A stretch of DNA of 64,000 nt from Planifilum sp021793745 (lineage in GTDB: Bacteria; Bacillota; Bacilli; Thermoactinomycetales; DSM-44946), in NCBI GenBank assembly GCA_937983105.1, contig CALKAM010000004.1:21397-85396 (forward strand), read 5' to 3'. Below, in pieces: positions 45,401 through 52,650 of the stretch; the first letter of the stretch is position 1, and the number at the start of each line of letters is the position of its first letter. The notes under the pieces were generated by a model. It saw only the letters and a list, made by a program, of their open reading frames with translations. It was not told the DNA's origin and searched no databases. Made by a program: the position numbers and the translations under genes.

Positions 45401-45675
45401 TCAACAAACTGAAGGAGGGCTCCCCCCACATCCTGGACTACATCCGGCAGGGGAGGGCCGATCTGGTGGTGAATACCTGGACCCGCGGAAGGACGCCGGC
45501 GAGGGACGGCTTCCGCATCCGGCGGGAAGCGGTGGAACACGGCATCGCTTGCCTCACCTCGCTGGACACGGTGTCGGCGCTGCTTGCCACCCTGGAGTCG
45601 ATCACCCTCACCGCCGAACCGATCGGTTTTCAGTCGCCGCCGGCCCGGTCCCGGGAAGAGGTGGTGGTCGGATGA
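42448..45675 (+). CDS. carB: Carbamoyl phosphate synthase large subunit
   Basis: Makes carbamoyl phosphate from bicarbonate, ammonia and two ATP. At 1075 residues it is full length. Both halves are intact: first ATP-grasp with RPAYTLGGTGGGIAG (near 170) and second with RPSYVLGGRAMEIVH (near 708), each preceded by LVIGSGPIVIGQAAEFDY-like motifs (near 10 and 556). A C-terminal MGS-like allosteric domain (from about 935; ATHGTAEVLKQAG) is present. The ATG overlaps the end of the carA remnant. With CarA lost it would depend on free ammonia or on a CarA made elsewhere. Confidence 0.97.
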   Translation: MPKDPSLKKVLVIGSGPIVIGQAAEFDYAGTQACQALREEGVEVVLVNSNPATIMTDTHMADKVYIEPLTADFLIQVIRKERPDGLLPTLGGQTGLNLAVELAERGILEREGVRLLGTDLAAIIRAEDRKQFRALMEELGEPVPDSVIVQSVEEALRFADGVGYPVIVRPAYTLGGTGGGIAGSEEALREIAENGLRYSPIRQCLIEKSIAGYKEIEYEVMRDAADNGIVVCNMENVDPVGVHTGDSVVVAPTQTLSDRDHQRLRSAALRIIRALDIRGGCNVQFALDPQSDRYYVIEVNPRVSRSSALASKATGYPIARIAAKIAIGYTLDELKNPVTGRTFAGFEPTIDYVVCKIPRWPFDKFSSANRKLGSQMKSTGEVMAIGRTLEESLLKALRSLEIGADHLFLESAELLTDEELKRRLKEPDDERLFLLAEWFRRGGSGEEAHRLTGIDPFFLHTIEGIVEMERRLAQQRELTPNLLREAKRMGFTDRAVARLCRTTEEAVRSLRRDLDIRPVYKRVDTCAAEFDAATPYYYATYEREDEGIKGRKPTVLVLGSGPIRIGQGIEFDYATVHAIHALRKAGYEAVIINNNPETVSTDFNISDRLYFEPLYIEDVLHVIEKENPVGVIVQFGGQTALNLARELAREGIAILGTPLEAIDRAEDREKFERLLAEAGIPQPPGAAVTSVEEALEKAEALGFPVLVRPSYVLGGRAMEIVHSPGELRSYMEEAVQVNPEHPVLIDRYLRGKELEVDALCDGETVLIPGIMEHIERAGVHSGDSIAVYPTQSVTPDQKERLLAITTRIARSLRIRGLVNIQFVLYGGEIYVLEVNPRASRTVPFLSKVTGIPMAKVATRILLGESLPSQGYRGGLWPENGEVAVKVPVFSFAKLRSVDVTLGPEMKSTGEVMGRDRDVARALYKGLLAAGLSLPKFGTVIATIGDKDKEEAVPLMRRFYHLGYRIVATHGTAEVLKQAGLPVERVNKLKEGSPHILDYIRQGRADLVVNTWTRGRTPARDGFRIRREAVEHGIACLTSLDTVSALLATLESITLTAEPIGFQSPPARSREEVVVG

Positions 45676-46403
45676 GGGAATGCGTGGTCATCGCCCTGGA
45701 TTTTCCCAGCGTTGAGGAAGCGGAAACTTTTTTGGATCGTTTGGAACCGGAAGAAAAGCCCTTTGTCAAAGTGGGAATGCAATTGTTTTACGCGGCCGGC
45801 CCCCACTGGGTGGAGCGGTTGAAGGAGCGGGGATGCAGCGTCTTTCTCGACCTGAAGCTGCACGACATTCCAAATACGGTAGCCGGTGCGGTGGATTCCG
45901 TCGCCCGGTTGGGGGTGGATTGGTTGACCCTCCACGCCTGCGGCGGGAGAGCGATGATGGAGGTCGCCCGGGAGGCCCGGGATCGGTCCGGGGCCTCGTC
46001 CCTTCGGCTGCTGGCCGTCACACAGCTCACCAGTCTTGATCAGCGGGCGCTGAACGAAGAGATCGGCATCCCGGGAACGGTGGAGGCGTGCGTGCGCCGC
46101 TATGCCCGAATGGCCCGGGAATCCGGGATGGACGGAGTGGTCTGCTCCGGCTGGGAAGTGGAAGGGATCAAAGCGATGGGAGGCCACGACTTTGTGGCGG
46201 CGGTTCCCGGCATTCGGCCGAGTGGGGAGGCGACGCAGGATCAGAAACGGGTCATGACGCCCCAGGAGGCCGCGGCCCGGGGGGCCGACCTGCTCGTCGT
46301 CGGCCGGCCGATCACCCGGGCCGCCGACCCGGCGGCGGCCTACCGTAGGATCGTGGAGGCGGTACAAAACGCGGGGAGGGATGGTTGTGGATTGGAATGT
46401 TGA
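45672..46403 (+). CDS. pyrF: Orotidine-5'-phosphate decarboxylase
   Basis: Last enzyme of UMP synthesis; 243 residues. The catalytic motif is FLDLKLHDIPNTVAGAV (Asp-Lys-Asp, near 57), with VVCSGWEVEGI (near 155) and the phosphate-binding VVGRPITRAADPAAAY (near 215). The ATG overlaps the carB stop by 4 bp. In B. subtilis pyrK and pyrD stand between carB and pyrF; they are missing here. Confidence 0.97.
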   Translation: MRECVVIALDFPSVEEAETFLDRLEPEEKPFVKVGMQLFYAAGPHWVERLKERGCSVFLDLKLHDIPNTVAGAVDSVARLGVDWLTLHACGGRAMMEVAREARDRSGASSLRLLAVTQLTSLDQRALNEEIGIPGTVEACVRRYARMARESGMDGVVCSGWEVEGIKAMGGHDFVAAVPGIRPSGEATQDQKRVMTPQEAAARGADLLVVGRPITRAADPAAAYRRIVEAVQNAGRDGCGLEC

Positions 46404-46986
46404 GGAGGCGATCCGCAGGACCGGGGTGCTTTCGGAGGGCCATTTCCTCCTGTCCTCCGGCCGGCACAGCGGACAGTACATGCAGTGCGCCCGGCTGCTG
46501 CAGTATCCGCAGGAGGCGGAGCAGGCGGGCCGGGCCCTGGCCGGCCTGTTCCGGGACGAGCGGGTGGAGGCGGTGATCGGTCCCGCCCTGGGCGGCGTCA
46601 TCATCGCCCACGAGACGGCCCGTGCCCTCGGCGTCCGTTGCCTGTTCGCCGAGCGCAAGGACGGGGTGATGCAGCTCCGGCGCGGATTTGCGATTGAACC
46701 GGGCGAGCGCCTCCTGGTGGCGGAGGATGTGGTCACCACGGGGGGATCGGTCCGGGAAGTGATCCGGCTCGTCGAATCCCTGGGTGGCCGGGTGGTCGGG
46801 GTGGGCTCCATCATCGACCGGAGCGGCGGGTCTTCCCCCTTTGCGGTGCCCTTCCGCTCCCTCCTCCGGCTGGAGATCGAGAGCTACGCCCCCGGGGAAT
46901 GCCCCCTGTGCCGGGCGGGAATCCCCGCGGAAAAGCCCGGGAGCCGGGAGGAAGTGATGAACGGATCAGGGGATGAGAAGGGGTAA
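46387..46986 (+). CDS. pyrE: Orotate phosphoribosyltransferase
   Basis: Transfers phosphoribose from PRPP to orotate; 199 residues. It has GHFLLSSGRHSGQYMQ (near 19), GPALGGVIIAHETARALG (near 67) and the PRPP motif LLVAEDVVTTGGSVREVIR (near 113), plus a C-terminal cysteine pair (CPLCRAG). GTG at 46387 was chosen because GGGGAGGG ends 6 bases before it; the ATG at 46381 abuts the ribosome binding site. The start lies inside the end of pyrF. Last gene of the pyr operon. Confidence 0.95.
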   Translation: MDWNVEEAIRRTGVLSEGHFLLSSGRHSGQYMQCARLLQYPQEAEQAGRALAGLFRDERVEAVIGPALGGVIIAHETARALGVRCLFAERKDGVMQLRRGFAIEPGERLLVAEDVVTTGGSVREVIRLVESLGGRVVGVGSIIDRSGGSSPFAVPFRSLLRLEIESYAPGECPLCRAGIPAEKPGSREEVMNGSGDEKG

Positions 46987-47156
46987 ACAGCACCGTATGT
47001 CCCTTCAAGGGGATGCGTGATGGCCTTATCATGGTAGGGAGACGATGGATCTGATGGAGGGGCGGAGGCGATCGCTTTTCGCCACATTCCGCATTCCACC
47101 CGGACTTCGGATCATAGGAAGAAGAGGAACGGATGGGCCGCCGAACGTTTCTGAGA

Positions 47157-47193
47157 GGCTTCGCAATGCGTAACCGCGTTGCGAGGCCTTTTT
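47157..47193 (+). terminator. Terminator of the pyr operon region
   Basis: GGCTTCGCAATGCG pairs with CGCGTTGCGAGGCC around TAAC, followed by five T. It lies 170 bp after pyrE. The sequence between holds no recognised gene. Confidence 0.75.
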
Positions 47194-47229
47194 GCATCTG
47201 CTCCGCCGATCCGCTTGGGGCGGTTGGGA

Positions 47230-47258
47230 TTGACAGGAAATTAAGACCACCCTATAAT
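47230..47258 (+). promoter_or_regulatory. Strong sigma-A promoter before the broken MFS gene
   Basis: TTGACA (47230-47235), a 17-bp spacer and TATAAT (47253-47258): both hexamers are perfect. Confidence 0.88.
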
Positions 47259-47293
47259 AAAAATGCCTAACGAAAAATAATTTTTTATTGTGT

Positions 47294-48559
47294 ATGTCCC
47301 GTCTGGCCCGGGTTTGGAAAAGCCGAAACTTTTCGCTTTTATGGACGGGGCATACCCTTTCCCACGTGGGGGACCACATCTTCCGGGTCGCCCTGGTCTG
47401 GTTGATCGTCACCGAAACCGACTCCGCCCATGCGACAGCTCTCGTGTTTATGGCCTTTTTTATTCCCAATATTCTGGTTTCCCTGTTTGCCGGAGCTGCG
47501 GTGGACCGGTTTTCGCGCAAAGGGGTCATCCTCGCTTCGGACGGCTTGAGGGCGTTGATGACGGTGCTTTTGGCCGTTTTGGTGCTCCTGGATCAGGTGG
47601 GGCTGTGGTCCGTTCTTTGTATTTATGTCTTCTTCGGGATCGTCGACGCCTTCTTCCAACCGGCCTACACCGTGATCATCCATGAGCTGGTCGATCGCGA
47701 CCTGCGGGCCTCCGCCAACTCGATGAACGGAATCGGCCGGTAGATCGACGTCATCCTGGGTCCTGCGCTGGGGGCGATCCTGGTGGAGACGGTCGGAACG
47801 GCGACCACTTTTTTCATCGATGTCCTCTGTCTGGTCGGTTCCCTTCTGGCCATCGCGATGATCCGGTATCGTCCGGCGGCGGGAACGGCGGGGGTGGAAA
47901 AAGGTTCTCGGAGTTACCTGTCGGAGATCCGCGATGGGTTGGAGCACACCTTTTCCGTCTCCTGGCTGTGGATCACCATCATTGTCGCGGCGCTGATCAA
48001 TGCGGTGACGACCGGAGCGTTCAACGTGGCTCTGCCCCTTTTGGTGAAGGAGGCGTTGGACAGCGGAGCGGGAGTCCTGGGGATGGTGTTGACCCTCTAC
48101 GGTGTGGGAGCGGTGCTGGGCGGTCTGTTCATGGGAAGCATCCGCTTCCATCGGATTCCCCGGCCGGGCGTTACCCTCTATCTGCTGCTGTCCGCGATGG
48201 GTGTCGCCATGCTGATCATGGGAGCGATCCCCGCCGTTGCCGTGTTGATCATGATGGCCGTCCTGCTCGGATTTTTCCTGGAATGCTTCGGGGTGGTCTG
48301 GATCACCCTGCTTCAGGAACGCGTCCCGTCCCATCTCCTCGGCTGGGTGAGCAGCGTCGATGCTCTGGGCTCCTTTTCCGTCATCCCCATTGGTCTCGCT
48401 TTGGCCGGAATGGCGGTGGCCGCTTTTGGTCCGGACTGGACCTTTATCGCCGGAGGCGCCGTCGTGGCCTTGATGCCCCTGCTGGGACTTTTGTCCCGGT
48501 CGATTCGCCGTCTGGAAGTGGAGGATCCGCAGGGAGATGGCGCCGGGGTTTCGGGGTAA
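47294..48559 (+). pseudogene. MFS exporter interrupted by an amber codon
   Basis: Two pieces in the same frame, 47294-47740 and 47744-48559, are separated by a single TAG at 47741-47743. Together they make 421 residues with about 12 helices of the EntS-like MFS_3 type (RNFSLLWTGHTLSHVGDHI at the start, RFSRKGVILASDGLRAL after helix 2). The stop sits in NSMNGIGR-stop-IDVILGPALG, where relatives usually have Gln, so CAG to TAG is the likely change. There is no frameshift or other decay. No ribosome binding site precedes the ATG at 47294 despite a perfect promoter. Read-through or a very recent mutation are the alternatives. Confidence 0.85.
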
Positions 48560-48633
48560 AATCCGGGTGAAGGGCTCCTGAGTGCGGACAGGGATGAGCG
48601 GCTCCTTTGACTCCGGAGAAGGGGATTTGACGA

Positions 48634-48678
48634 GCAACCCCCGTCATCCGGATCCGGCGACGGGGGTTGCTTTTTTTC
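48634..48678. terminator. Bidirectional terminator between convergent genes
   Basis: GCAACCCCCGTC and GACGGGGGTTGC form a 12-bp stem. T residues follow on the + strand and A residues precede it. It ends the MFS transcript and the AraC gene transcribed from the other side. Confidence 0.8.
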
Positions 48679-48688
48679 TTTCAATGAT

Positions 48689-49546
48689 CTATTTCACAAT
48701 GGGAATCCAGATCTCGCTCCGATAATCTTCCGATCCGGTGTCGCCGGGCGGATATACCTCCAACTCGGGCGCACCCGAGTGTTCATATCCGGTGGCGGGA
48801 AACCACTCTTGAAAAATGCGGCGAAACATGGTTTGTAAGGCCCCGGGAACCGGCCCGACGCAGGTAAAGATCGCCCAGGTGGAAGCGGGGATAGTTCTCA
48901 AGGTGAAATTCTCGTCCGGGACGGTTTGATCGGTTTCGGTTCCGATCATGTACGTGTAGTCTCCCTTATCCGGTTGCATGTCCAAGATGATCCCGAGCAA
49001 ATTTTCGCCTGTTCCGATGGAGGCGAGCTTGGCGATGGTGCCGTCTCGATGGCTTTTTTCCCAGAACTTCGGGATTTGGAGCGGATTTTCTCCATCGCGG
49101 CATGTTACTTGAATGGACTTGCCGATCACCGTAAATGCTTCCTTCTTTACAATGCGATAATCCATCCCTTTATCTCCCTTCAGCGATAGATGGAAGGTGA
49201 TGCGGGGGAACGCTTTCAGACGAACGCCCGGATGGCGGGCTTCTGAGGGGGAAATGCCATGGATTTTCCGAAATGCTTTGGAAAAGGATTCCGGAGAATC
49301 GTAGCCGTATTTGAGCGCAACATCCAACACCCGGGATGAAGAGGTCGCCAGCTCTTGCGCGGCCAAGGTCAATCGGCGCTTTCGGATATATTCGGCCACT
49401 GTCATTCCGGTCAACATGAGAAACATTCGTTGGAAATGAAAGGGAGATGAATACGCCGTTTTTGCAATCTCTTCCATCTCCAACCGCCGGTCCAAATTCC
49501 TTTCAATGTGGTCGAGGGCCTCTTTCATCCGATTGAGCCACTCCAT
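48689..49546 (-). CDS. AraC family regulator with GyrI-like effector domain
   Basis: A 285-residue transcription factor. The N-terminal AraC DNA-binding domain has two helix-turn-helix parts (MEEIAKTAYSSPFHFQRMF and VALKYGYDSPESFSKAFRK, ending GISPSEAR near 107). The C-terminal half (near 120-285) is a GyrI-like/integron-associated effector-binding domain (YRIVKKEAFTVIGKSIQV, then IPASTWAIFTCVG). Such proteins sense small hydrophobic or cationic compounds. ATG at 49546 follows GGAAGG at 8 bases. It is transcribed toward the MFS gene and lies downstream of the SMR pair, with its own spacing of about 95 bp. Confidence 0.92.
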   Translation of the reverse strand: MEWLNRMKEALDHIERNLDRRLEMEEIAKTAYSSPFHFQRMFLMLTGMTVAEYIRKRRLTLAAQELATSSSRVLDVALKYGYDSPESFSKAFRKIHGISPSEARHPGVRLKAFPRITFHLSLKGDKGMDYRIVKKEAFTVIGKSIQVTCRDGENPLQIPKFWEKSHRDGTIAKLASIGTGENLLGIILDMQPDKGDYTYMIGTETDQTVPDENFTLRTIPASTWAIFTCVGPVPGALQTMFRRIFQEWFPATGYEHSGAPELEVYPPGDTGSEDYRSEIWIPIVK

Positions 49547-49642
49547 CGGCATCACCTTCCTTCATCCATTACCTTATCACGGTTAAGCCGGGCGATCCTG
49601 TCATTTTGTGCTTTATGCGAACCGGTTTTATACGCTTCCGGG

Positions 49643-49957
49643 TTACGCGATCCATCTCAGGCCGATGACGCAGGCGATGATTCCCAGGATGCACAGGATG
49701 CGCCCCGGGCTTTTCGATTCGTTGAAGAACAGGATGCCGACCATCGCCGCTCCCATCGTTCCGATTCCCGTCCAGACGGCGTAAGCGATGGACAGCGGAA
49801 TCTCTTCCAACGATATGCGCAGCAATGTGAGGCTGATGAGAAATCCGCCGATCAGCAGCAGATACGCGAACCAACTCCCTTTTTCCGATACTTTTTTGAG
49901 GCCGACGACCCCGATCACTTCGGTCAACCCGGCCAGCACCAAACAGATCCAGCTCAT
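49643..49957 (-). CDS. Small multidrug resistance exporter subunit
   Basis: A 104-residue four-helix SMR protein of the EmrE/Gdx group. The essential glutamate of helix 1 is in LAGLTEVIGVVGLKK (near 13), and the family motif SIAYAVWTGIGTMGAAMVG is near 56-74. The ATG at 49957 overlaps the stop of the upstream SMR gene (ATGA), showing tight coupling. SMR pairs such as YkkCD or EbrAB form heterodimers, which is the likely arrangement here. Substrates may be guanidinium-like or quaternary cations; sequence does not decide. Confidence 0.92.
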   Translation of the reverse strand: MSWICLVLAGLTEVIGVVGLKKVSEKGSWFAYLLLIGGFLISLTLLRISLEEIPLSIAYAVWTGIGTMGAAMVGILFFNESKSPGRILCILGIIACVIGLRWIA

Positions 49958-50655
49958 GGATGAAAGCCCTCCCGTTTGTCGGATGTCCATTTCAACCCGA
50001 TGATGAAAAGGACGAGCAGCGTTATGAAGAACAACTTCAGAAAGCCCAGCGTCTCCTTGAATAAGATTACGTCCACCAGGACCAGCCCCGCGGTACCGAT
50101 TCCGGTGAAGACGGCATAAGCGGTGCCGACCTCCAACCGCCTCACGGCTTTTATCAACAAGTCAAAGCTGAGGATCAGCGCGAGGATCAGCGGTCCCCCC
50201 AGCATATCCGTCTTCAGAGCGGTGGCCCAGACGATCTCCAACAAGCCAGCGAGCAGAAGATAAACCCATGCAATACCCGGATTTTTATCCGGCTTTTTGT
50301 CCGTCGCCGCCATCTCGTCAGCCTTTGCAGCCATCCTTTCCGCTTTTTTCGGCTGTCTGGCGGAGGTTTTTTGCTTCCGGGGAAAGATGGTTTCGATAAT
50401 GTCCAAGATGAGGTGCACGAGGAGGACGGTTTTCCAGATGCCGCTGAGCTCATTGACCGTTTGGTTCGTGTAGATATTGACGCCGTGATTCAAAAAGTTT
50501 TCCCGAACATGGTCCAAGTATGATTCGCTGCCAAGCTGTGACAACGGCTGGACGCCGAAAAATGCGGCAAACACACAGTGCATGATGACAAAGAGAACCA
50601 GATGATAGAAGAAGTGGTCCCATCTTGCCGACGCCTTATCGATTTTCTTCGCCAT
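49954..50655 (-). CDS. SMR exporter subunit fused to an N-terminal two-helix membrane domain
   Basis: A 233-residue protein, more than twice the length of a normal SMR protein. The C-terminal 105 residues are an SMR domain (LAGLLEIVWATALK with the essential Glu; VGTAYAVFTGIGTAGLVLVD). The first 80 residues hold two extra membrane helices (FFYHLVLFVIMHCVFAAFF and GIWKTVLLVHLILDIIETIF). A charged, Ala/Lys-rich linker joins the parts (near 85-120). ATG at 50655 follows GAGAGGGGG; it overlaps the end of merR by 20 bp. The extra domain could sense substrate, alter topology or recruit a partner; no function is known to me. Confidence 0.88.
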   Translation of the reverse strand: MAKKIDKASARWDHFFYHLVLFVIMHCVFAAFFGVQPLSQLGSESYLDHVRENFLNHGVNIYTNQTVNELSGIWKTVLLVHLILDIIETIFPRKQKTSARQPKKAERMAAKADEMAATDKKPDKNPGIAWVYLLLAGLLEIVWATALKTDMLGGPLILALILSFDLLIKAVRRLEVGTAYAVFTGIGTAGLVLVDVILFKETLGFLKLFFITLLVLFIIGLKWTSDKREGFHP

Positions 50656-51418
50656 GTTTGTCCCCCTCTCCATATTTCTGATACCAATCGAGGATTTGTT
50701 CGATGTATTCCATGGTTTCCTTATCCAGTCCGATCACCTTTTCCGGCTGCCCCTCCTCCGGCTTGATCGTTTCCCAAAATTTGTCGATCAAGGAGTCCTC
50801 CATTTGCAGATGCTCCCGTATGAATCCCATGATTTCCCGCGCCAGTTGTTGAGAAGCGGGGGAGTCGACCGGTTCTCCCTTGGTTTGGCGAATTTTCTTC
50901 AAGAGATTGATCCATCGTTCCGTCTTTTCATCGCGGGTGGTCAGATTGGGCAATTGCTGAAGCAGGATTTCCTGTTCTTCCTCGGTGAAATGGCGGGATA
51001 AAAAGCTGTCCTCATCATTCAGCCGAATCGACTGAATAATGGCCAGGATCTCGTCATTCGACACATCTCCCGTCAGCTCAAGGGAATGGCGGATGACGTG
51101 GAGGCTTTGTTCCAGAAGGTCCAGCCTCCGCTTTTCTTCCCGGATTTTCTCGATTTCCATATCGAAGATTTCCTTCCACCGCTCCGCTTTTTCGGAGTTG
51201 TCCGCGCTGACCCGCGTCATTTCTTTGATTTGGCTAAGTTTGAATCCCAACTTTTTGAGGACGATGATTTGCTGCAGTTTGACGAGGTCATCCTTGGTGT
51301 AATACCGATAGCCCGCTTCCGATGTTTTTGACGGTTTCAACAGGCCGATTTCATCGTAATAATGGAGGGTCCGTATGCTCACGTTGGTGATTCGGGAAAG
51401 TTCACCGACCCGATACAT
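50636..51418 (-). CDS. MerR family regulator with TipAS-like effector domain
   Basis: A 260-residue activator. The N-terminal winged helix (MYRVGELSRITNVSIRTLHY, then YYDEIGLLKPSKTSEAGYRY) binds DNA, a long coiled coil (near 75-110) dimerises it, and the C-terminal 110 residues (FTEEEQEILLQQLPNL, QQLAREIMGFIREH) resemble the TipAS drug-binding fold. It heads the operon merR-SMR-SMR, preceded by a promoter with the typical long spacer. Known relatives switch on exporter genes when they bind a drug or cation. Confidence 0.93.
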   Translation of the reverse strand: MYRVGELSRITNVSIRTLHYYDEIGLLKPSKTSEAGYRYYTKDDLVKLQQIIVLKKLGFKLSQIKEMTRVSADNSEKAERWKEIFDMEIEKIREEKRRLDLLEQSLHVIRHSLELTGDVSNDEILAIIQSIRLNDEDSFLSRHFTEEEQEILLQQLPNLTTRDEKTERWINLLKKIRQTKGEPVDSPASQQLAREIMGFIREHLQMEDSLIDKFWETIKPEEGQPEKVIGLDKETMEYIEQILDWYQKYGEGDKHGEENR

Positions 51419-51453
51419 CGGTTCCTCTCCTTTCGGGGTGGTTCCGTAATGGT

Positions 51454-51485
51454 ATGATAAACCCTTACGTTAAGGTGAGGGTCAA
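51454..51485 (-). promoter_or_regulatory. MerR-type promoter and operator of the merR-SMR operon
   Basis: On the minus strand, TTGACC (-35) and TATCAT (-10) are 20 bp apart. The spacer contains the palindrome CCTTAACGTAAGG (51462-51474). A long spacer with a central dyad is the hallmark of promoters that MerR proteins untwist to activate. Confidence 0.8.
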
Positions 51486-51792
51486 GGGGGGACCACTGGG
51501 GTTCCATCCCAATGGCCGGAGCGGTACGACTGCCTGATCGCAAAAATGCCGAGGTGCGATCCATGATCGGGAGTTTGCGGCCGAGCCTCCGGCGAAGCAG
51601 CGGAGACTTCGGCAGGGACGATACCCTCGCAAAAGGAGACTGTTCCGTCCGAAAGCTCCTCCAAATAAGATGCTCCGAAAATGAGCCGCTTTATTTCACG
51701 ACAAGCGGTTTCCGCCCGGGAAATGGCGCCGAGACCAACTAGTCCCTGGAAAAAATCCGGATTATACTTAAGCATGGGAGGGTGCAAGGAAG
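51486..51792. other. Gap without recognised gene
   Basis: Between the divergent merR operon and the SHOCT-like gene. Short open frames exist on both strands (76 codons plus, 101 codons minus) but show no domain, no good start and no ribosome binding site. AGCCGCTT and AAGCGGTT form a small hairpin near 51685-51710. A TATACT near 51764 could be the -10 of the following gene. Confidence 0.6.
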
Positions 51793-52425
51793 ATGCTGAA
51801 ACAAAGAAGCAAATTCGTCACGTATACATTCAAACTTGCAGAGGTCGGTGTCCGGGTGGAGCGGAAGACATGGTTTGGTCGGAAGGAATTCCTCGTCAAG
51901 TATGGGACCATCCCCACCACCGTCAGCCGTTTCACCGAGCGGTCCAAGAAGTGGTTTTGGTTGGGGGTTGTGACGGCGCTGATCGGCTTGTTGGTATTTG
52001 CCGATAACCTGGTTCAGGACGAGCGGAATTTCGCGCCGGTATGTTACTTGACTTTTTCCCTGTTGTTTTGGCTATTATTTTGGCAGTCCCACAGCGCATG
52101 GGTCGGCTTTTACTGTCTTGACGGCAGCCGCCTCTTCTTTGTGGACGGCATTCCGTCCGATGCGGCGGTTAAGGATTTTATCAGGCGGGTCCAGGAAACG
52201 AAGGTGAAGGTTCTGCGGAGACACCTAATGAAACGGTTGGGGGATATATACGCGTTTTCGGGGGAGCTGGCCTGGTCCCACATCTATGATGAACTGACCA
52301 AGTTACAGGCCCTGGACATCCTTTCGGAGACGGATTTTAACCGGTTGAAAAAGGAGCTTCTCGACAACTTTGAGCACTTTCAGCAAACCCATCCTATCGG
52401 TATCGACGTTCACAAATTGCATTGA
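51793..52425 (+). CDS. Unknown membrane protein with SHOCT-like C terminus
   Basis: A 210-residue protein that I cannot assign to a named family. The first 45 residues are beta-rich and basic (SKFVTYTFKLAEVGVRVERK), reminiscent of a PH-like bacterial domain. Two membrane helices follow (near 56-72 and 82-98). A cytoplasmic part ends with TKLQALDILSETDFNRLKKE (near 172-191), which fits the SHOCT pattern, a short helical domain found at the ends of many bacterial membrane proteins. AAGGAAG precedes the ATG. A terminator follows, so it is a single-gene unit. Confidence 0.75.
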   Translation: MLKQRSKFVTYTFKLAEVGVRVERKTWFGRKEFLVKYGTIPTTVSRFTERSKKWFWLGVVTALIGLLVFADNLVQDERNFAPVCYLTFSLLFWLLFWQSHSAWVGFYCLDGSRLFFVDGIPSDAAVKDFIRRVQETKVKVLRRHLMKRLGDIYAFSGELAWSHIYDELTKLQALDILSETDFNRLKKELLDNFEHFQQTHPIGIDVHKLH

Positions 52426-52437
52426 CCGATTCGGCAG

Positions 52438-52460
52438 CCGCCCGGTTTTGGCGGTTTTTT
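52438..52460 (+). terminator. Terminator after the SHOCT-like gene
   Basis: CCGCC and GGCGG pair around CGGTTTT, followed by six T. Confidence 0.7.
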
Positions 52461-52485
52461 GTGCGTTTTCAAAGAAGGGGCGCAA

Positions 52486-52556
52486 ATCGGTAGCGGCCGG
52501 GCTCCCAATGCGGGGGAGCGGCGGTGCCCCCGCTCCTCCAACCTTCCTTTACCGAT
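52486..52556 (+). ncRNA. Possible structured leader before the radical SAM gene
   Basis: ATCGGTA (52486-52492) pairs with TACCGAT (52550-52556), enclosing a second stem made of GGGGAGCGG and CCGCTCCTCC (near 52512-52539). The structure ends 94 bases before the radical SAM start. It does not match cobalamin, SAM, ZTP or other leaders known to me and has no terminator beside it. Confidence 0.35.
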
Positions 52557-52650
52557 GGGGGATCCGTCCCATATGGCGGAACCCTTGTGCACCGGTGTGC
52601 CTTCGGGCAGGATGGAATAGAAAATTTTTCTGTGGATGCAGGTGGTTTCC

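Noticed and set aside
42256..45540. Open frame of 1094 codons on the minus strand opposite carB
   Set aside because: It is an exact shadow of the high-G+C carB gene, rich in His, Arg, Pro and Gly, with no ribosome binding site or family motif.
51482..51787. Minus-strand frame of 101 codons upstream of merR
   Set aside because: It overlaps the merR promoter and has no ribosome binding site or family resemblance.
49958..51792. Guanidine riboswitch for the SMR pair
   Set aside because: The SMR genes overlap the upstream genes directly, and the merR leader is too short for such an element.
52462..52650. Cobalamin riboswitch before the B12-type radical SAM gene
   Set aside because: No B12-box sequence and no receptor core were found, and the fold is too short.
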